Under the pieces are notes generated by a model. The model saw nothing but the letters and a program-made list of their open reading frames with translations. It was not told the DNA's origin and did not search any database. A DNA stretch of 64,000 nucleotides, taken from NCBI RefSeq assembly GCF_030272615.1, contig NC_081414.1:910289009-910353008 (forward strand), in the 5' to 3' direction. This DNA comes from Cryptomeria japonica. Taxonomy: Eukaryota > Streptophyta > Pinopsida > Cupressales > Cupressaceae. The stretch's first letter is position 1. Each line of letters opens with the position of its first letter. Below, one piece after another: positions 34,810-48,119 of this stretch. The translations under genes were made by a program, and so were the position numbers.

Positions 34810-34817
34810 TATATAAG
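34810..34817 (+). promoter_or_regulatory. TATA box of the antisense PMD gene
   Basis: TATATAAG is followed by a pyrimidine-rich leader and an ATG at 34892. A likely splice donor (ACG then GTAAGT, about 34966-34973) comes next. It faces away from the 3' LTR and opposite to the element's own transcription, so the PMD gene had its own promoter. Confidence 0.6.
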
Positions 34818-34891
34818 GGGTGAAAAGGGTCATTTTCATTTCATTTTCACTTCTCAAAGCTTAAGAACTCAAAAACCTTCTCTGGAGAAAA

Positions 34892-37245
34892 ATGGCAATT
34901 CCCTAGCATACCCACTGATTCAAGCTGCAAAGATGGCATAATCGACCTGGGAACTATCCCCCTACGGTAAGTGATCAATCTTGAGCTTGTTAAATTTCCG
35001 AATTTGTAAAGTTTTGCATGAATTTCTAGTTTTAAATTTCGTTTTAGGTCGTGTCTTGTTGTTTTGTCGTACTGCCAAGTAGGGTTTGTCGTACAAGTAT
35101 CTGTTAAATAGTGTTTACTCGTATAAAGTCATTTGTTTTGTCTTTCGGTATGTGCCCTTGACTCGTACGAGACATTTCATCAAGGTCTGTTTAGTCATTC
35201 TACAATGTTTAGTTACTTGTATTGGATAGGTTACTCGTACTACATGAAATAGTTACTCATACGAGTTGTTGCCCCTCTTTGTTTACTCATTTCAAAAATA
35301 GTGAGCATTTTTTAGCATCGAAACTTGAAATTTTTATTTTTGTGATTGATTAGTTGGATTCATGGGCACTTTTGATAGCTTTCTAACTCAATTTGTATTG
35401 CGTACTGATGCATTTTCATTTAATTTTGCAAGTTAGCTTGTCGAACATACAGTTTCAATGTACCCATCCGCCTACCATGAGATTAGTTCAGTAGCTCTCA
35501 AATGCTCAGAGGGATCATATTGATGCATGTGGTTTTGGATACTTGTTGCAGATGTCAAATATTTGTGTGAATCATGGATTGTTGAGTGCATTAGTTAAGA
35601 GATTCCATTCAGAGCACAACACATTTCACCTGTCTACCAGGGAGATGACGATTACTCCCAAGGACGTATATAGGATTCTGAGGATTCCCTTTTCAGGTGG
35701 CAGAGTGGACTATGATTCTTCTCCTTAGGTGGGGATTACAACATTACGCAGGGTATTTCAGGATGACAGTCTTATTGTGTGATCCATTTCATGGGATGAC
35801 ATGATGAGCATATATGGAGGGAGATTTCCTGAAGCTTGTGTGCTCGCTGGACTGATAGGATGTTTTGTTATTCTCGACAAAGGACAATAGGGATTCTTGT
35901 GTGGCTAGGGGAGGATATTGGAGATGTTAGTTGCTCAATTGAGGAGATTAGGTTGGGGATCTTTCTTTTTAGCACATATGTACCATGAGATGCACGAGAT
36001 CACATATCAAGATGCAAAGAGCATAGCTGTTGGGGATCCTATACTACAAATATGGGAATGGGAGCATATCTTAGTGTGCAGGCCAGTTGTCAATGATTCA
36101 AGAGAGCCACATCAGCCCATCATTTGCCGATATTTAGGTTATTTGACACAACCCAACTTGGGGAAGACAGGTTTCTGGAGACACCAGTTGGATGACTTGA
36201 TTGTAGTTGTCTAGAGGCCTTACAGGGGTTTAGAGGAGTGGTATGACTAGAGGCATGAATGGAGATTCATGTTTATGACACACCCACTCACTAGGAGATC
36301 GCAGACAATTATTGAGCGATTTGTTGTTAGCCAGGTAATGAGGTAGTAGGAGCGAGTGTAGGCCATTTCACAGGAGTTTACTACTTATGCTCGGTTTGGG
36401 GATGAGGAGAGGAAGGTATGGGGGACAAAGTTATCTTATGCCCTAGTAGTACAAAAGTTGATAAACCTCCATAAACAATGCTAGGATTATTTAGAGGATA
36501 TTGATGATGCGGGGTGACCCTAGAGTACAGGGATGAGTCCTTGAGACATCCATTCCTACGGTTTATAGATCTAGGAGAGCGAGCGCCTCAAATTAATGAG
36601 GGTGGAGAGGACATACCAACTCAGGCATAGGGACTGGCTAAGGTATAGGGACAAAGAGTAGATCCACCTAGGCAGACATGAGGTGATCCTGGTGCGAGTA
36701 GCAATAGGGCACCAGTGATTGGTCAGCAATAGAGGATGGGAGAGGGTGGTTAATTAGGTGCAATCGAAGGTGAGGGAGGTGGAGCTTGAGATTCAGGGGC
36801 TAGAGGTGGTATTAGCAATGAGGGGGAGATGGGAGAGAAAGTTGTCCCTCTATAGGTGCGACAGTGGAGGGATGATCCAGCTAAGGGAGGAGAGGAGGAG
36901 ATACCATTGGGCTAGACGCCAATGAATATGATATGTACACTGAGAGGGAAGGTGAGGACTCTCTAGACACAGCTGGCAGTCACAAAGACCCAAGTTACAG
37001 AGTGTGATAAAGAGGTGTTGAGATTACAAGGAGAGTTAGCTGCCTCCCGATGCGAGGTTCTGCATCAGTCTAGCCGAGAAGCTTATTATGTGGCAACATA
37101 TAGTGTAGCAGTGTCAACAAACAAATATGTGGCTCCTTACTCATAGTATATGGCTAGATCAAAGGGAGCACTGGCACTTCGATATTTTGATGTTCTGCAG
37201 GCACCTCCTCCACCAGGCGATGAGGGAGAGGGCTAGAGCTAGATT
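34892..37245 (+). pseudogene. Plant mobile domain (PMD)-like gene, antisense in element 3, decayed
   Basis: The clearest part (35500-35728) reads, in frame, QRDHIDACGFGYLLQMSN, then HNTFHLSTREMTITPKDV and YRILRIPFSGG. The THTFHL / EMTIT..DV..IL.LP pattern is the signature of the plant mobile domain family (MAIN/MAIL1 relatives and PMD genes in transposons). A second piece (35918-36214) has MLVAQLRRLGWGSFFLAHMY and ICRYLGYLTQPN. Weaker pieces continue to a coiled-coil-like end near 37245. Stops and frame changes break it throughout. An early exon and intron (about 34970-35430) are likely from GTAAGT and a TTTTGCAAG acceptor. In plants PMD proteins act in gene silencing or ride in transposons; which applies here is unknown. 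Confidence 0.72.
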
Positions 37246-38943
37246 TTTATAGGCTCTGTGTTATGTTGTATACCCCATTTTTGTAGTTTATGCGATTCTT
37301 GCCCCGATAGACATTATTTATGATAGTTTATATCATTTGTACCCATTTGACATTGATATTTTTGATGAGATATATACGACACATGATTTGATCTCATTGT
37401 TCTTGTCTTTGAGTTATATGCATTTTTCTACGTGATGTTCTAAATGAATTCATTTCTTTTCAGTATGTAATGCAGATGAATATGGATGCTTTTTTTTCTT
37501 TTTCATATGCAATAAATGATAAAAATGATGAGCTAATGATGTAAATGTATATATTATTTTTTCATTTCCATGTAATAATATAAATGCAAATGAATGTTGA
37601 ATGAGCTTATGGATCTATATATGATATGCTCATGAATGCAGCTAACATCTCATGTAAGATTTTAGATTTCGTTGCTCAAGAACTCAATCATGTCGATAAA
37701 GTCAGTTGACCACTTGGTGAAGAAATGATGATTATTTTGAAGTCAATCTCTTATTCAAAGAACAAAGAGATAAATTGTATTATGCTGAAATCACTTGTAA
37801 CACACAAAATTAAGAATGAATGCAACCTAAAATTGAGTCACTAGAGTTTAATTTGCATTTTATCATCACTGAGCGGAAATGTAGGAATAAAAATAAGCAC
37901 CAAAGCACGAAGAGCCAGGATGACCTGAATGTCACATCCTTTTTAATATAACAAGCGAACATAAGCATCAAGGCATAAAGAGCCAGGATGAACCTAATGT
38001 TGCCTGCATACAAACACACTAGACAAAGAAGAGTTCTTTCCTTGTCATATGCAATATTGATTATCTTGTCCACAATGACCCTTGTATCGTTCATATCCTA
38101 GGATAGATTAAGCATGTGTCTAGATTGCATGATAAAGAAATCTACCCAAAATAGACAAGGAAATGATTCCAACCTCCCTGTAGCATACAAATAAATAGAG
38201 TCGAGGTATGTGTGGCAAGTTCACCTTGATGTGAAGGCACTTATCATAGACACCCAACTTATGAGATGTTTTCAAATCATCAGAATCATTTCTACAAGCA
38301 TAAAAAAAAGAAAAGTATCATGCCCCCAATCCTTGCTCCTCTTAGTCAAGATAGACTTCCTCAAGTTACTCAGAGGGAATAATAATTGAAAACCAAGTTA
38401 AAAAGACATCATACAAAGAAAATTTCAATCAAATCTCAAACAGTTTTCAGTGATTATTTTCAGTGTTCTTGCTTTGTGTATTATTCAGTGGTAAAACTCT
38501 GTAGTGGATAGGAGATAGGTGACTGACTCAGATTGGATGGTCTGGTACTACCGACAGAAAGATGACCTGTTTGAACTGCTTAGGACATTTAAACTGATCA
38601 ATTGATTACCCTAAGACTAGGAAGTTGATCAGTTTCAATCAATGAGAGTTCCAAGAAGAACCAAGGTATCACAAAAGCGATTGAAGAATATATACAAGCT
38701 AAATTGAAGATGCAGAAAAGAGGGAAATAAAGTAGGAAATGTCAAATTTGTGTTGATAGATGGAGCACTACAGTACAAGAGGCATCTGTTTACCAGGTTT
38801 TCACCTCTTTGGCAAAGATTCTTTCTTTTCTTTTTTTACTACCAAGGTGCATGTTTACCAAGTTTTCACCAAAGCATTTTTCTGTTATATTTTGATTTTT
38901 TTGCTGTTTTCTCTTTTCTCTCTTTTTTTTTCCTTTTTTTCGA
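37246..38943. other. Non-coding part of element 3 between PMD and pol
   Basis: AT-rich, with no credible ORF. It contains the minus-strand purine word ATTGGGGGCA (38321-38330) and two copies of the post-pol motif found in element 1. Confidence 0.6.
38781..38870 (-). promoter_or_regulatory. Two copies of the conserved post-pol motif
   Basis: On the minus strand, GGTGAAAACCTGGTAAACA (38781-38805 region) and GGTGAAAACTTGGTAAACA (38847-38870 region) match element 1 at 9937-9961 closely. They lie about 240-330 bp after the end of pol. Confidence 0.55.
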
Positions 38944-39063
38944 GACTTTTTCTGATTTTTAGGATTTCTTCAGGACTTTTTCTGATTTTTAGAATTTCTT
39001 CGGGACTTTTTCTGTTTTTTAGAATTTCTTCAGGACTTTTTCTGATTTTTAGAATTTCTTTAG
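38944..39063. repeat. 30-bp minisatellite, four copies
   Basis: The unit GACTTTTTCTGATTTTTAGA followed by ATTTCTTCAG repeats four times with few changes, plus a partial fifth copy to about 39070. It begins some 40 bp past the end of pol in element 3. Confidence 0.9.
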
Positions 39064-39106
39064 GACTTTTTAGTTGTACAGATTGTTGGAGCAGAGAATG
39101 CTAGGT

Positions 39107-42100
39107 GTAGAATTTCTTCAAGTGGATGGTGTTAATTGGTTCATGAAGTTGTTCTCCTTCTGATGTTGAGAATTGATAAGCACCATAGCCAAAGGTTGTA
39201 GTAACGATGTAGGGACCCAACCAGTTGGGTTCAAACTTCCCCTTTTGTTCTCGAAACTATTGATTTTTAGGATTTTATCTTAAAACAAGGTCACTAACTT
39301 GAAATTCTATGTGTTGAACTTTCTTGTTATAACCTCTAGACATTCTCTTCTAATAAGCTCTCAGATGATCAAATGCCACTTGTCGACGTTCATCTAGCAA
39401 TTCAAGTTCTTGCAATCTAGATATTTTGTGATCTTCATCAGTGACAAGACCTTGCAGAGAAACTCTCAAAGAAGGGATTTCCACCTCTATAGGCAAGACT
39501 ACTTCAACCCCATATACCAAAGAAAAATGTGTAGGTCACGTAGGTGTTATGATGCTTGTTCGATAAGCCCACAGTGTCGGATTGAGCTGCAAATGCCAAT
39601 CCTTTCCAAATTTGGTGACTGTTCTATGTAAAATAGTCAGCAGATTTTTATTAGATGCTTCAACCTAGCCATTACCTTGAGGGTAATATATAGAAGACCA
39701 ATGTTGTTTGATTTTGAACTTTTCGCAAAGCTCATCTAGATCCTTGTTTTTGAACTTCCCTCCATTGTCAGTCACAATCGAAGAAGGTATTCCATACCTG
39801 CAGATGATATAGTTAAGAATGAACATAGCTACCTATTTGCTAGTTGCTTTGATTAGGGGAGCCACTTCAACCCACTTGGTGAAGTATTCAGTTTTAGTTA
39901 TGATAAACTTGTGTCCATTAGAGGATGCAGGATAGATTTGGCCGATGAGATCAAATGTCCATTGCTGAAAAGGCCAATGTGTGATAAAAGGTATTAGCTC
40001 TCTTGCTGGAGCATGTATGAGGTGCCCATGTAGTTGACATTTCTCACAAGTTTTAGAAAATTTTATAGCATCATTTTCCATATCTGACCAATAGTAGCCA
40101 ACCCTTAGCAATTTATGAGCTAAAGCTGGATCGTTTGAGTGAGATCCACAAATACCTTCATGGACTTCAGATAATGCATGTTGGGACTCTTCAGGTTCTA
40201 GACACCTAAGCAAAGTACTATCCAAACCTCACCTATACAAATCGTTAGCAATGATGACATATCGTGAAGTGTTTTAGATCAGGTTTCTTTTCTCATTGCA
40301 TGTAAGGTTATCAGGGATAATTTGGTCATGTAAGTAAGAATAGATATGACTATAGCGAGATGAGTCATGTCCAATGATAGAACACACCATATGGGACTTA
40401 GGGGAATCATAAGAACGATGAAGAATCTCTTCCACCAAGAATTCATAGTGATACTCAAAATCCTATAGCTATGGTATAGATGCCAATGTAGCCATAGCAT
40501 CGACTGCTCTGTTTGTTGATCTGGGAATCTACTGAAATGATACAAAGGTAAAGTATTTCTTAAAGTCACCAACCATTCTATTTGTAGGGAATCAATCTGA
40601 TGTAGAATTGGTAGAGGTATGGTGGTATAAGACAATTCCCAAATAGGTATATATGACTTTGTAAAATATAAGGGAAATACAAGGTAGGAAATGATAGATC
40701 CCCTTAAGCCTACAAACACCCTAAATGGCTCAAATGGACCAAATATGGATCAAGACTTCACCTAAGGAAAATTATGACTTAGAATATGTTCTTAGGTCTG
40801 ATATTAAAGGATTCAACTGGTTTTAGAATACCCAAATGCTCAAACTCCAAAATTGCTCCTTCTAGGCCTAGAATCCCAACTAGTGTAGCAGCGAGAGGAA
40901 TTTGATGATAACTCCAAAAAATTTCAAAACACAAGACAAATAAAATAGATATTTGGATACCCTTTTGGATTTTCTATAACATACTCAGATCCTTTAGCAA
41001 GTTGTTTTGGAACGTATCTGTTGTTTTAAGATTGTCCTTCATTTTCAAGCAACTAGAATGGTGGATTAACAAAGCAACTACAATAAATATTACTGTTGGG
41101 TACTTATAACCTCAAAATAGTCTTATTACATGATAAATAATGAAGTAATCCATAATCAATTTCAGTTTGTGAGGCCTCTAACCCCAAAAGCCCCAAATTT
41201 TCATAAAAAAGCCCTAAAATCAAGGGTTTCTCCAATCTCACACTTCCACACACTTCTGGAATCAATTGGCTATTGTTTCAACTTTATATAGCCAACATAA
41301 AACTATAAAAATCATAAAATATACCCCTCCAATGGGTAGATCTCTCTAACCCTCACCCTACCTAGCCTCTTCACTAGGCTTTCCAAGCAAACAATGGTGA
41401 TCACCTCCCTTAAACCCTGTTATCTGCACATTTAGTTGTTAGGAAATATAATACATGTCATTTTATAGCCACTCCATGAGAATCAGAGTCATATCATTCA
41501 TGGAATGACCATAATATTAAAATTTGTCAAAACTATTAAGGAAAAGGTGACAAAATTCTAGGACAGTCAACAATAAACCAATTTTATAATCTAGTAGTGA
41601 CTTCAAATCATTCACAGAGGTATTCAATGTTGAAATAAATACACTAAAAATGTATCATATGAATTATACCAAATAAAACCCTCACTCAAGCATAAAAATC
41701 AGAAGAAAAAAAATGCTTCCAAACTGAGTTTTTATTGGTTTTCCAAAACAGTCCGTACACTCCAGGCATTCAATCTGTCTTACAAAGCATGTATATGGCT
41801 TTAAATAGCCTCTCCACATTTTTTCAACCACCATATGGTTGGTTACAAATTTTATTTAACACTAAAATAATTAAAACTTGCTTTTCCCTCATAATTCTTC
41901 CTAACTATTGGAATTTGAAAATTTGAATTTGCACTTTGGAAAATGCATTACAACTTTGATAAAAACATTAAAAACAAAATTATTTTCATCCCTTATTGTA
42001 TTTCAAATGAAACTAAACCCTCCTAAATCCATTTTTGGGTGTTTTGACCCAATATCCAACATTTAACAATATTTTACAATTTTCAGGACAATTTGACAAC

Positions 42101-45100
42101 TTTTTGCATTTTTTTTGTTTCAAAAGCCATTATTGGCTCTAGGATCTCATAATTGATTTTATTTAATTTGTTTGATGTTGGACACTCCTCCTTGGTCTCA
42201 AAGGTCTTCAAATTAGAATTTGTTTGCCTTGGTGCACCTGCACCACAATTTTTCATCCTGAGTTTGATATATATCATTGATCTGGTTGATTATTAGCTGA
42301 GAGTCACCATAGATGTATAACTCAACAAATTTCCATCCAATAGCTAGCTTGATTCCATTTACCAAGGCTTCATATTCTACAATATTGTTTGTACAAGGAA
42401 AGAGGATCGTATACACCTTTAGGATTGAGTATCTTTGAGGAGTAATAAAAAGAATTCTAGCACCAGAACCTTGTTGAGTAAAAGATCCATCAAAGAACAT
42501 TTTCCAGGATCGCTGAGTAAGGAACATTATGGATTCATCCCGAAATTCTATGTGCAAAGGTTGATTATCTTCAAGGATCTAGCACCAACAAGTTAATCTG
42601 CAATAACTTGTCCTTTGATAACTTTGTGTTTTATATATTCAATGTCAAATTATGTATCATAACCCACTTAGCCAATCTCCTTGTAAGTGTTGCCTTGCTG
42701 AGAAGATATTTGAGTGGATCTATCTTAGCCACCAGTTTGATAGAATATGCTAGCATGTAATGTCTTAATTTATGTGATGCAAAGACCAATGCCAACCAAG
42801 CTTTCTCAATAATAGTATAGTTCATCTCATAGGACACCAACGTTCGGTTGATATAATATATAGCTCTTTCCTTTTTATTCTCATCCAGTTGAGCCAAAAG
42901 TGCCCCCAGTGATGTATATGTAGCTGATATGTAGAGTATCAAGGGTTTGTTTTGAATTGGTGGCATTAAGATAGGTGGATTAGAAATATATTTCTTGATT
43001 TGCTTTAGATGTTATTCATAGTCTTCATCCCAGTTGTAGGTAACTCCTTTCCGTAAAGCTTTTGTGAATGGTTGAGGTTTATCTGCGAGTTGAGAGATGA
43101 AACGTCTTATTGATTGGAGCCACACTTGTAGAGTCCTCATTTGACTGACAATCTTTGGAGGTGGCATGTCCATGATAGCTTTAACTTTTTCTGGGTCCAC
43201 TTCAATTCCTTTCACTGAAACAATGTATCCTAGGAGCTTGCCAGACGTGACTCCAAATGCACATTTCTTGGGATTTCATCTAAGTTTAAATTTTGCCATC
43301 CTATCTAAGATTGGACCCAATTCTGAGAGATGTGTTGATCTTTTCATAGATTTGAGTAGAGTATCATTGATATAGTCCTCCATGTTTTTGTGCATCATAT
43401 CATGAAAAATTGTTTTTACAACTCTTTGATAAGTGGCGCCTGCATTCTTTAAGCCGAAGGGCATCACATTCCAACAGAAAGTTCCCCATGCATAGGTGAA
43501 TGTTGTTTTCTCTTGATCCTTAGGTGAAATTTTGATCTAATTGTATCCAGAAAAACCATCCATCAGAGACTACATTTCATAACTAGTAGTCATGTCCACT
43601 ATCATGTCTATATTGGGCAGTGGAAAATCATCTTTTGGACATGCTTTGTTTAAATCTCTGAAATCTATGCAAACACGTATTCATTTGCCAAGTTTGGAAA
43701 CAAGTACAATATTAGATATCCATTCAGCATAATCAATTGCTTTGATGAATCCAGCTTTTAGTAATTTTTCTAACTCAGCCTTAACAAGTAATGCCACATG
43801 AGGATGCATTTTTCGGAGTTTTTGCTTGACAAGTTTAACTCCGAGAGTGCTAGAAAGATGATGCATTATGAGGTCGGGATCCAAACCCGACATATTAACA
43901 TATGTCCATACAAAATTGATCTTTTTTTCCATGAAGAAATCCACAAATTCTTTCAGTTCTTCTACTGATAAGGATTGAGCTACATGTATGGTATGCTGAG
44001 CTTCTTTTGTTCTAATGTTTATTGGTTATGTAGGTTTAATCAACACTGATGATCACTCTTAAAAGTGATCAAGCAAAATACCAAGTATCTCACCTTCAAG
44101 TACCTCAGAGAGGTTTTCACCGTTAGGTACGTCCTTTATTTTTACTATTTTTTATTCTAACACTGCCACAATGTGGTTTTCGCCATCAGAACACTTTTTT
44201 TATTTTTTATTTTTGAGACTAAGATACTTGACATGTTTTGTTGTCATGTTCTCACTTTTTTCACTGGTGGAAGAGCCCATTTGTTCAACTACATTAAGAT
44301 AATATGATAATGTATAGTCGTTGGCAAAGGTAGGGATATTTAAGGGTTGATCTTGGATAGTACAGTCAATAAGCTCAAGATGTACCAGGGATAAAGATTC
44401 AACGGGTTCAAGGGAATTCACAGTATTGTCATCACAACCTTAGAATGACAAGTTGAGTTCTAGAAGACTACCTTGCGTAAGTGTCTCGAGACCAAGAAGA
44501 GTTAAAACACGATTATCAAAGTTTATGTTAGTATTTAGGAGACCTAACCCAACAAACCTACCACTAGCACCTTCCTCTACTTCAGACTAGACTACATATT
44601 ATGGTTCAACAGCATTAGGATTTTTAGACAGAGTTTCGACATTCATGACGAAGTAGTCATAGTTTGGTGTTGAATATGTAATATTATAAATAGTTCTTAT
44701 TTCATAGTGATCAAAGTCAGAAGATGAAGCCTCTGACTCCTCTTCAAGTGGCTTAGTGAAAGCATGTATAGTATCAATATCAACATCTTTTATGCTACAA
44801 GTTCCTTCATGATTTGGTTCAATGATCACTTGTAGTTGACATATCCTTGATGACTCTGTTAGTCTCTGTCATCTTTCCCATTCAGCTTCCTCTGGGCTGA
44901 TGACCGGTCCTGCTTCTCTAGCCTCCAGTTCTTCATTTATAGTCCCATATCTGATTTTCTCTATCTCATTAGAGGGAGATATAGTAGGTGACGAATTTTC
45001 CTGTGCTTTTCCTTCTTTCAACTATTGTTCATAATCTTCTTGTCTTTTCAGTATGATTTTCTCTATTTCCTTTTATAGCTTCAAGCGTATTATTTCTTGT

Positions 45101-46860
45101 ACTTCATCTATGATATCATTAGGTTTTTCGGTAGTTTCTTTAGTAGATGTATCCGAGAGAGGCTCTGAACCCCATTCATACTCATTCGAGTCTGTTTCTG
45201 AATCCTCTAATTGCATTCTCCCAGTATATGTGACATGAATGTTTAGTGGTGCAAACATGTTTTTAATTCCTTCCACCTCTTCTCTCATGTCTTCTGGAAA
45301 ATCTAATTCTTGTAGTGTTCTTGTTGATACAGTTGGAACTTGATTACAAGTTGCTTCTTCTCTCTTGACTGCCAATTCTTCTTGTTCTTTCTCATACTCA
45401 TCCTGAATTTGCTAAGTATTTACTTTTTGTGATGTTGGATGTAGTATCTTTTCCTCCACTTAGGTTGTTGATGAGAAGTGTGTTTTTTATTTGATGACTC
45501 TTCTAGATGGTAGCCGAGTCCAGTTTTATCATTTGTAGACTTAGTTTGTAACTTGATAGGTTCAATGATTCCTTCTTGGCACTTTCCCAAAGGACCGCTA
45601 GCTGAATATCCCATGCATTGAATCATCTTATAGCCTAGACCATATTGTTCAAGAGAAATATCACTGTGTTGTCCTTCTCTATTTTTATTATCTTCTTTGA
45701 AAATCCATTAGAGAACAGTCGCCTCTTCTATTTCATCTACAAGGGAAGTAGAAAATTGTACAAAAATACCATCATAGATGGTGTTTGTATTTGAAGTTTG
45801 TGGCTTCATAGCCTCTAATGGTTTTCCAGACTATCTTGGTGATGGTGGGAAAAACATCGAGGAGATTACAGGTTCTATCTTGTATCCATCCATACTAGTA
45901 CCTGTGATTTTCAATTTCTTTTCTATCTTTCATCAAATTTTCTCAACTTTTAGCTGTAGAGGTTGCTCTGTTATAAGGAACAAGGGTATCAACACACTGC
46001 TTTAAAGCATTAAAAGTGTAGGTTGTATCAGCAAGAACATTGACTTCAACTCCAGTATAGGGAAATTTCAAATAGTAATGGTAAATAGACGACACTGCTT
46101 GCATTTCGTGAATCCATGGTCTACCCAGGAAGATGTTGTAGGAGAGAGGAAGATCAAGCACCTAACAAATAACATCTTGTTCTACAAGTCCCACCATGAT
46201 CGGTAATAGTACCAGACCCTTAGAGGTTCTTTCTTCTTCATCATAAGCTTTGATTGTTATTTTCTTTGTTGGATCAATAACATTATCAGAAAATCCCAAC
46301 TGCCTTAGTAAATTGTAGGTACAAATATTCAACCCAACGCCTCCATCTATAAAAACACACTTGACTCGGTGCTTATGGATCATAGCTTCAATATGCAATG
46401 GCTGGTTATGCATATGATTCAGTGAATTGTCATCTTCTTTAGAAAAGGATAGGTGGTAAGGTGAAGTCAAGTGACCCACCATAGATTGAAACTGACCCAA
46501 ATCTAAGTCTTTAGGGACGTTAGTAGCAAGCAAAGCTTTGTCCAGAATCTCTCTATGAGCAGAAGAGATTTTAAGTAGTTCAAGAATGGAGATTTGAGCG
46601 GTAGTTCGTTTTAATTATTCAACAATGCTATAACCAGAAGATGATGATGAAGCCAATTGTTTGGATTTAGCCGTGATTGTATCTGGTTGTTTGTTTGAAT
46701 AAGTTGGTAGGTTCGACTCTATCAACGGATTTGTTGATGTTTGATAAGGGGAGGAAGAGCTAGCTCCTTTGAGAGTGAACCTCTTTTGAGAGCGAGTTAC
46801 GACATTTGCAGTTTACGTTTTATTTTGCTTATCTTTAACTATGATCACATTGCAATATTT
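39107..46860 (-). pseudogene. protease-G-patch-RT-RNase H-integrase of element 3, decayed
   Basis: Pieces run right to left in the same order as element 1. Protease is at 46162-46533 (FIDGGVGLNIC, D-G-G in place of D-S/T-G), the G-patch-like part at 45420-45626 (MGYSASGPLGK, TGLGY), and RT at 43012-43944. RNase H follows at 42631-42966, and the second RNase H at 42213-42557 (MFFDGSFTQQGSG) and near 40590. Integrase is at 39400-40225 (HEGICGSHSNDP, CEKCQLHG) with a C-terminal GPY part and an end (PINTIHLKKFY) that parallels element 1. The RT active site is YIND instead of YVDD. Gag is absent: only about 330 bp separate the LTR from the protease-side sequence. Many stops make it non-functional. 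Confidence 0.88.
40593..42250 (-). repeat. Solo LTR inserted in the second RNase H of element 3
   Basis: The LTR spans 40598-42245 (1648 bp; TGATGTAG to GGTGCACCTGCACCA), flanked by CAATC (40593-40597) and CAATT (42246-42250), a target duplication with one mismatch. Removing it joins DEKL to IPYK, matching DDKLMPYK of element 1. On the minus strand it starts TGGTGCAGGTGCACC, like the LTR start of element 2 (TGGTGCAGGAGCACC), and has TATATAAAG at 41282-41290. It is probably a relative of element 2. Confidence 0.85.
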
Positions 46861-46910
46861 AGATTGGGAAGATTCAATCATGTTGATCACATTATCATTG
46901 TTGGCATAGG

Positions 46911-47838
46911 TGTATTTGTATTTGAATACACAACACTTCAATTACATCATTAGATGCTTGGTTAGCAAATCAATAATCAATGAATAATGAAACTATTACA
47001 AAGCGACCTATTGCCTTCTAGTAGATGTGAGTTTAGTTTTTCTCTTAGATTTCTTTATGCAACACCAGTGATTAGACGACACCTAAACAAAGGATTTAAT
47101 CTATATGAGTATGAAATTGAGCTAAATGGATGCAAGATATGCAAGATTAAGCTAACATGATTCAAGCAATATGATTAAGCTAATGCAATATTCTCAATAG
47201 ACCTAGAGCAAAAACAACATAATAACAATAATCTCCAGGGTTTTTTTTTTTGAATAAGAGATGAGAGCTTGAATTTATAGAAAATACAAAGAGAGACCAA
47301 TGGTCAAGATCGATCAATGATGAACGACAAAGATTCTCCAAGAGGAAGCACAATCCAGGTGAATTGATGTGATTGACTGCTTTTCTCAGCTTTAAAGGAA
47401 ATTTAACTAATTTTAAGATAAAATCAGAAAAAACTGATTTATTTCATATTTTATTCAATTTTTATATTTCATTCATTTAATTTCTTTTATGAGAATTTTC
47501 AATTTAATTCCATTTTAATTTCTTTTCTCAATTTTAGTTATTTTTTCAAATTAATTCATTTCTAATGATTTAATGGCAAATTGATTTATTAATTAAATAT
47601 CCTAAGATATTTAATTAAATAAATAGGATAATTGATTAAAATGATTTACTTGGAATGATTAATTAATTAAATGATTATTTAATTAATATAGAATGATTTA
47701 TTTGCCATGTGACATTGATGACTGATGATTAACTAATTAGGTGCTCATGATTGATTTAATTTGCCTTTGGTTAGGACCTTGGTGATGTAGTCGAGATTAG
47801 GGGCCCATGGTTTAGGTGACCATTTTTAGGGTATTACA
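46911..47838 (-). repeat. 5' LTR of element 3
   Basis: Pairs with 32995-33920. No PBS follows its inner edge; the adjacent sequence is already upstream-of-protease coding DNA, so a deletion removed PBS, leader and gag. Confidence 0.88.
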
Positions 47839-48076
47839 TCTCTCACTGAGATATTTAATACTGTTTCCTACATATAGAGACTTCTATTATACAACTTTTA
47901 ATCCAGAAATAAATTAGCATCTGCACTAGATAATTCAATAGTACCAAAGCACATACATAGTCTTTCCTGCATATTGGAAATTGCACTATATCATCCTTAA
48001 TTCAACATCTTTGACAACTTAAGACAAGTTGAAATCAATGATAACACAACACCACAACTCAAATTTCCAACATTCA

Positions 48077-48119
<43 letters not shown>

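Larger units (their letters stand above)
32995..47838 (-). mobile_element. Element 3: decayed Tat-like Ty3/gypsy element with antisense PMD gene
   Basis: The LTRs are about 927 bp, the PPT is at 33921-33933, and pol remnants on the minus strand closely resemble element 1. It has lost its leader, PBS and gag at the 5' side, and is broken by a solo LTR (40598-42245). Between pol and the 3' LTR lies about 5.2 kb containing an opposite-strand PMD pseudogene. The LTRs differ at several percent of positions by eye. No matching target duplication is visible (GGATT versus TCTCT), so an end may have been altered by deletion or recombination. Confidence 0.85.

Noticed and set aside
32990-47843. Target site duplication around element 3
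   Set aside because: GGATT and TCTCT do not match; the boundaries may be altered by the deletion beside the 5' LTR.
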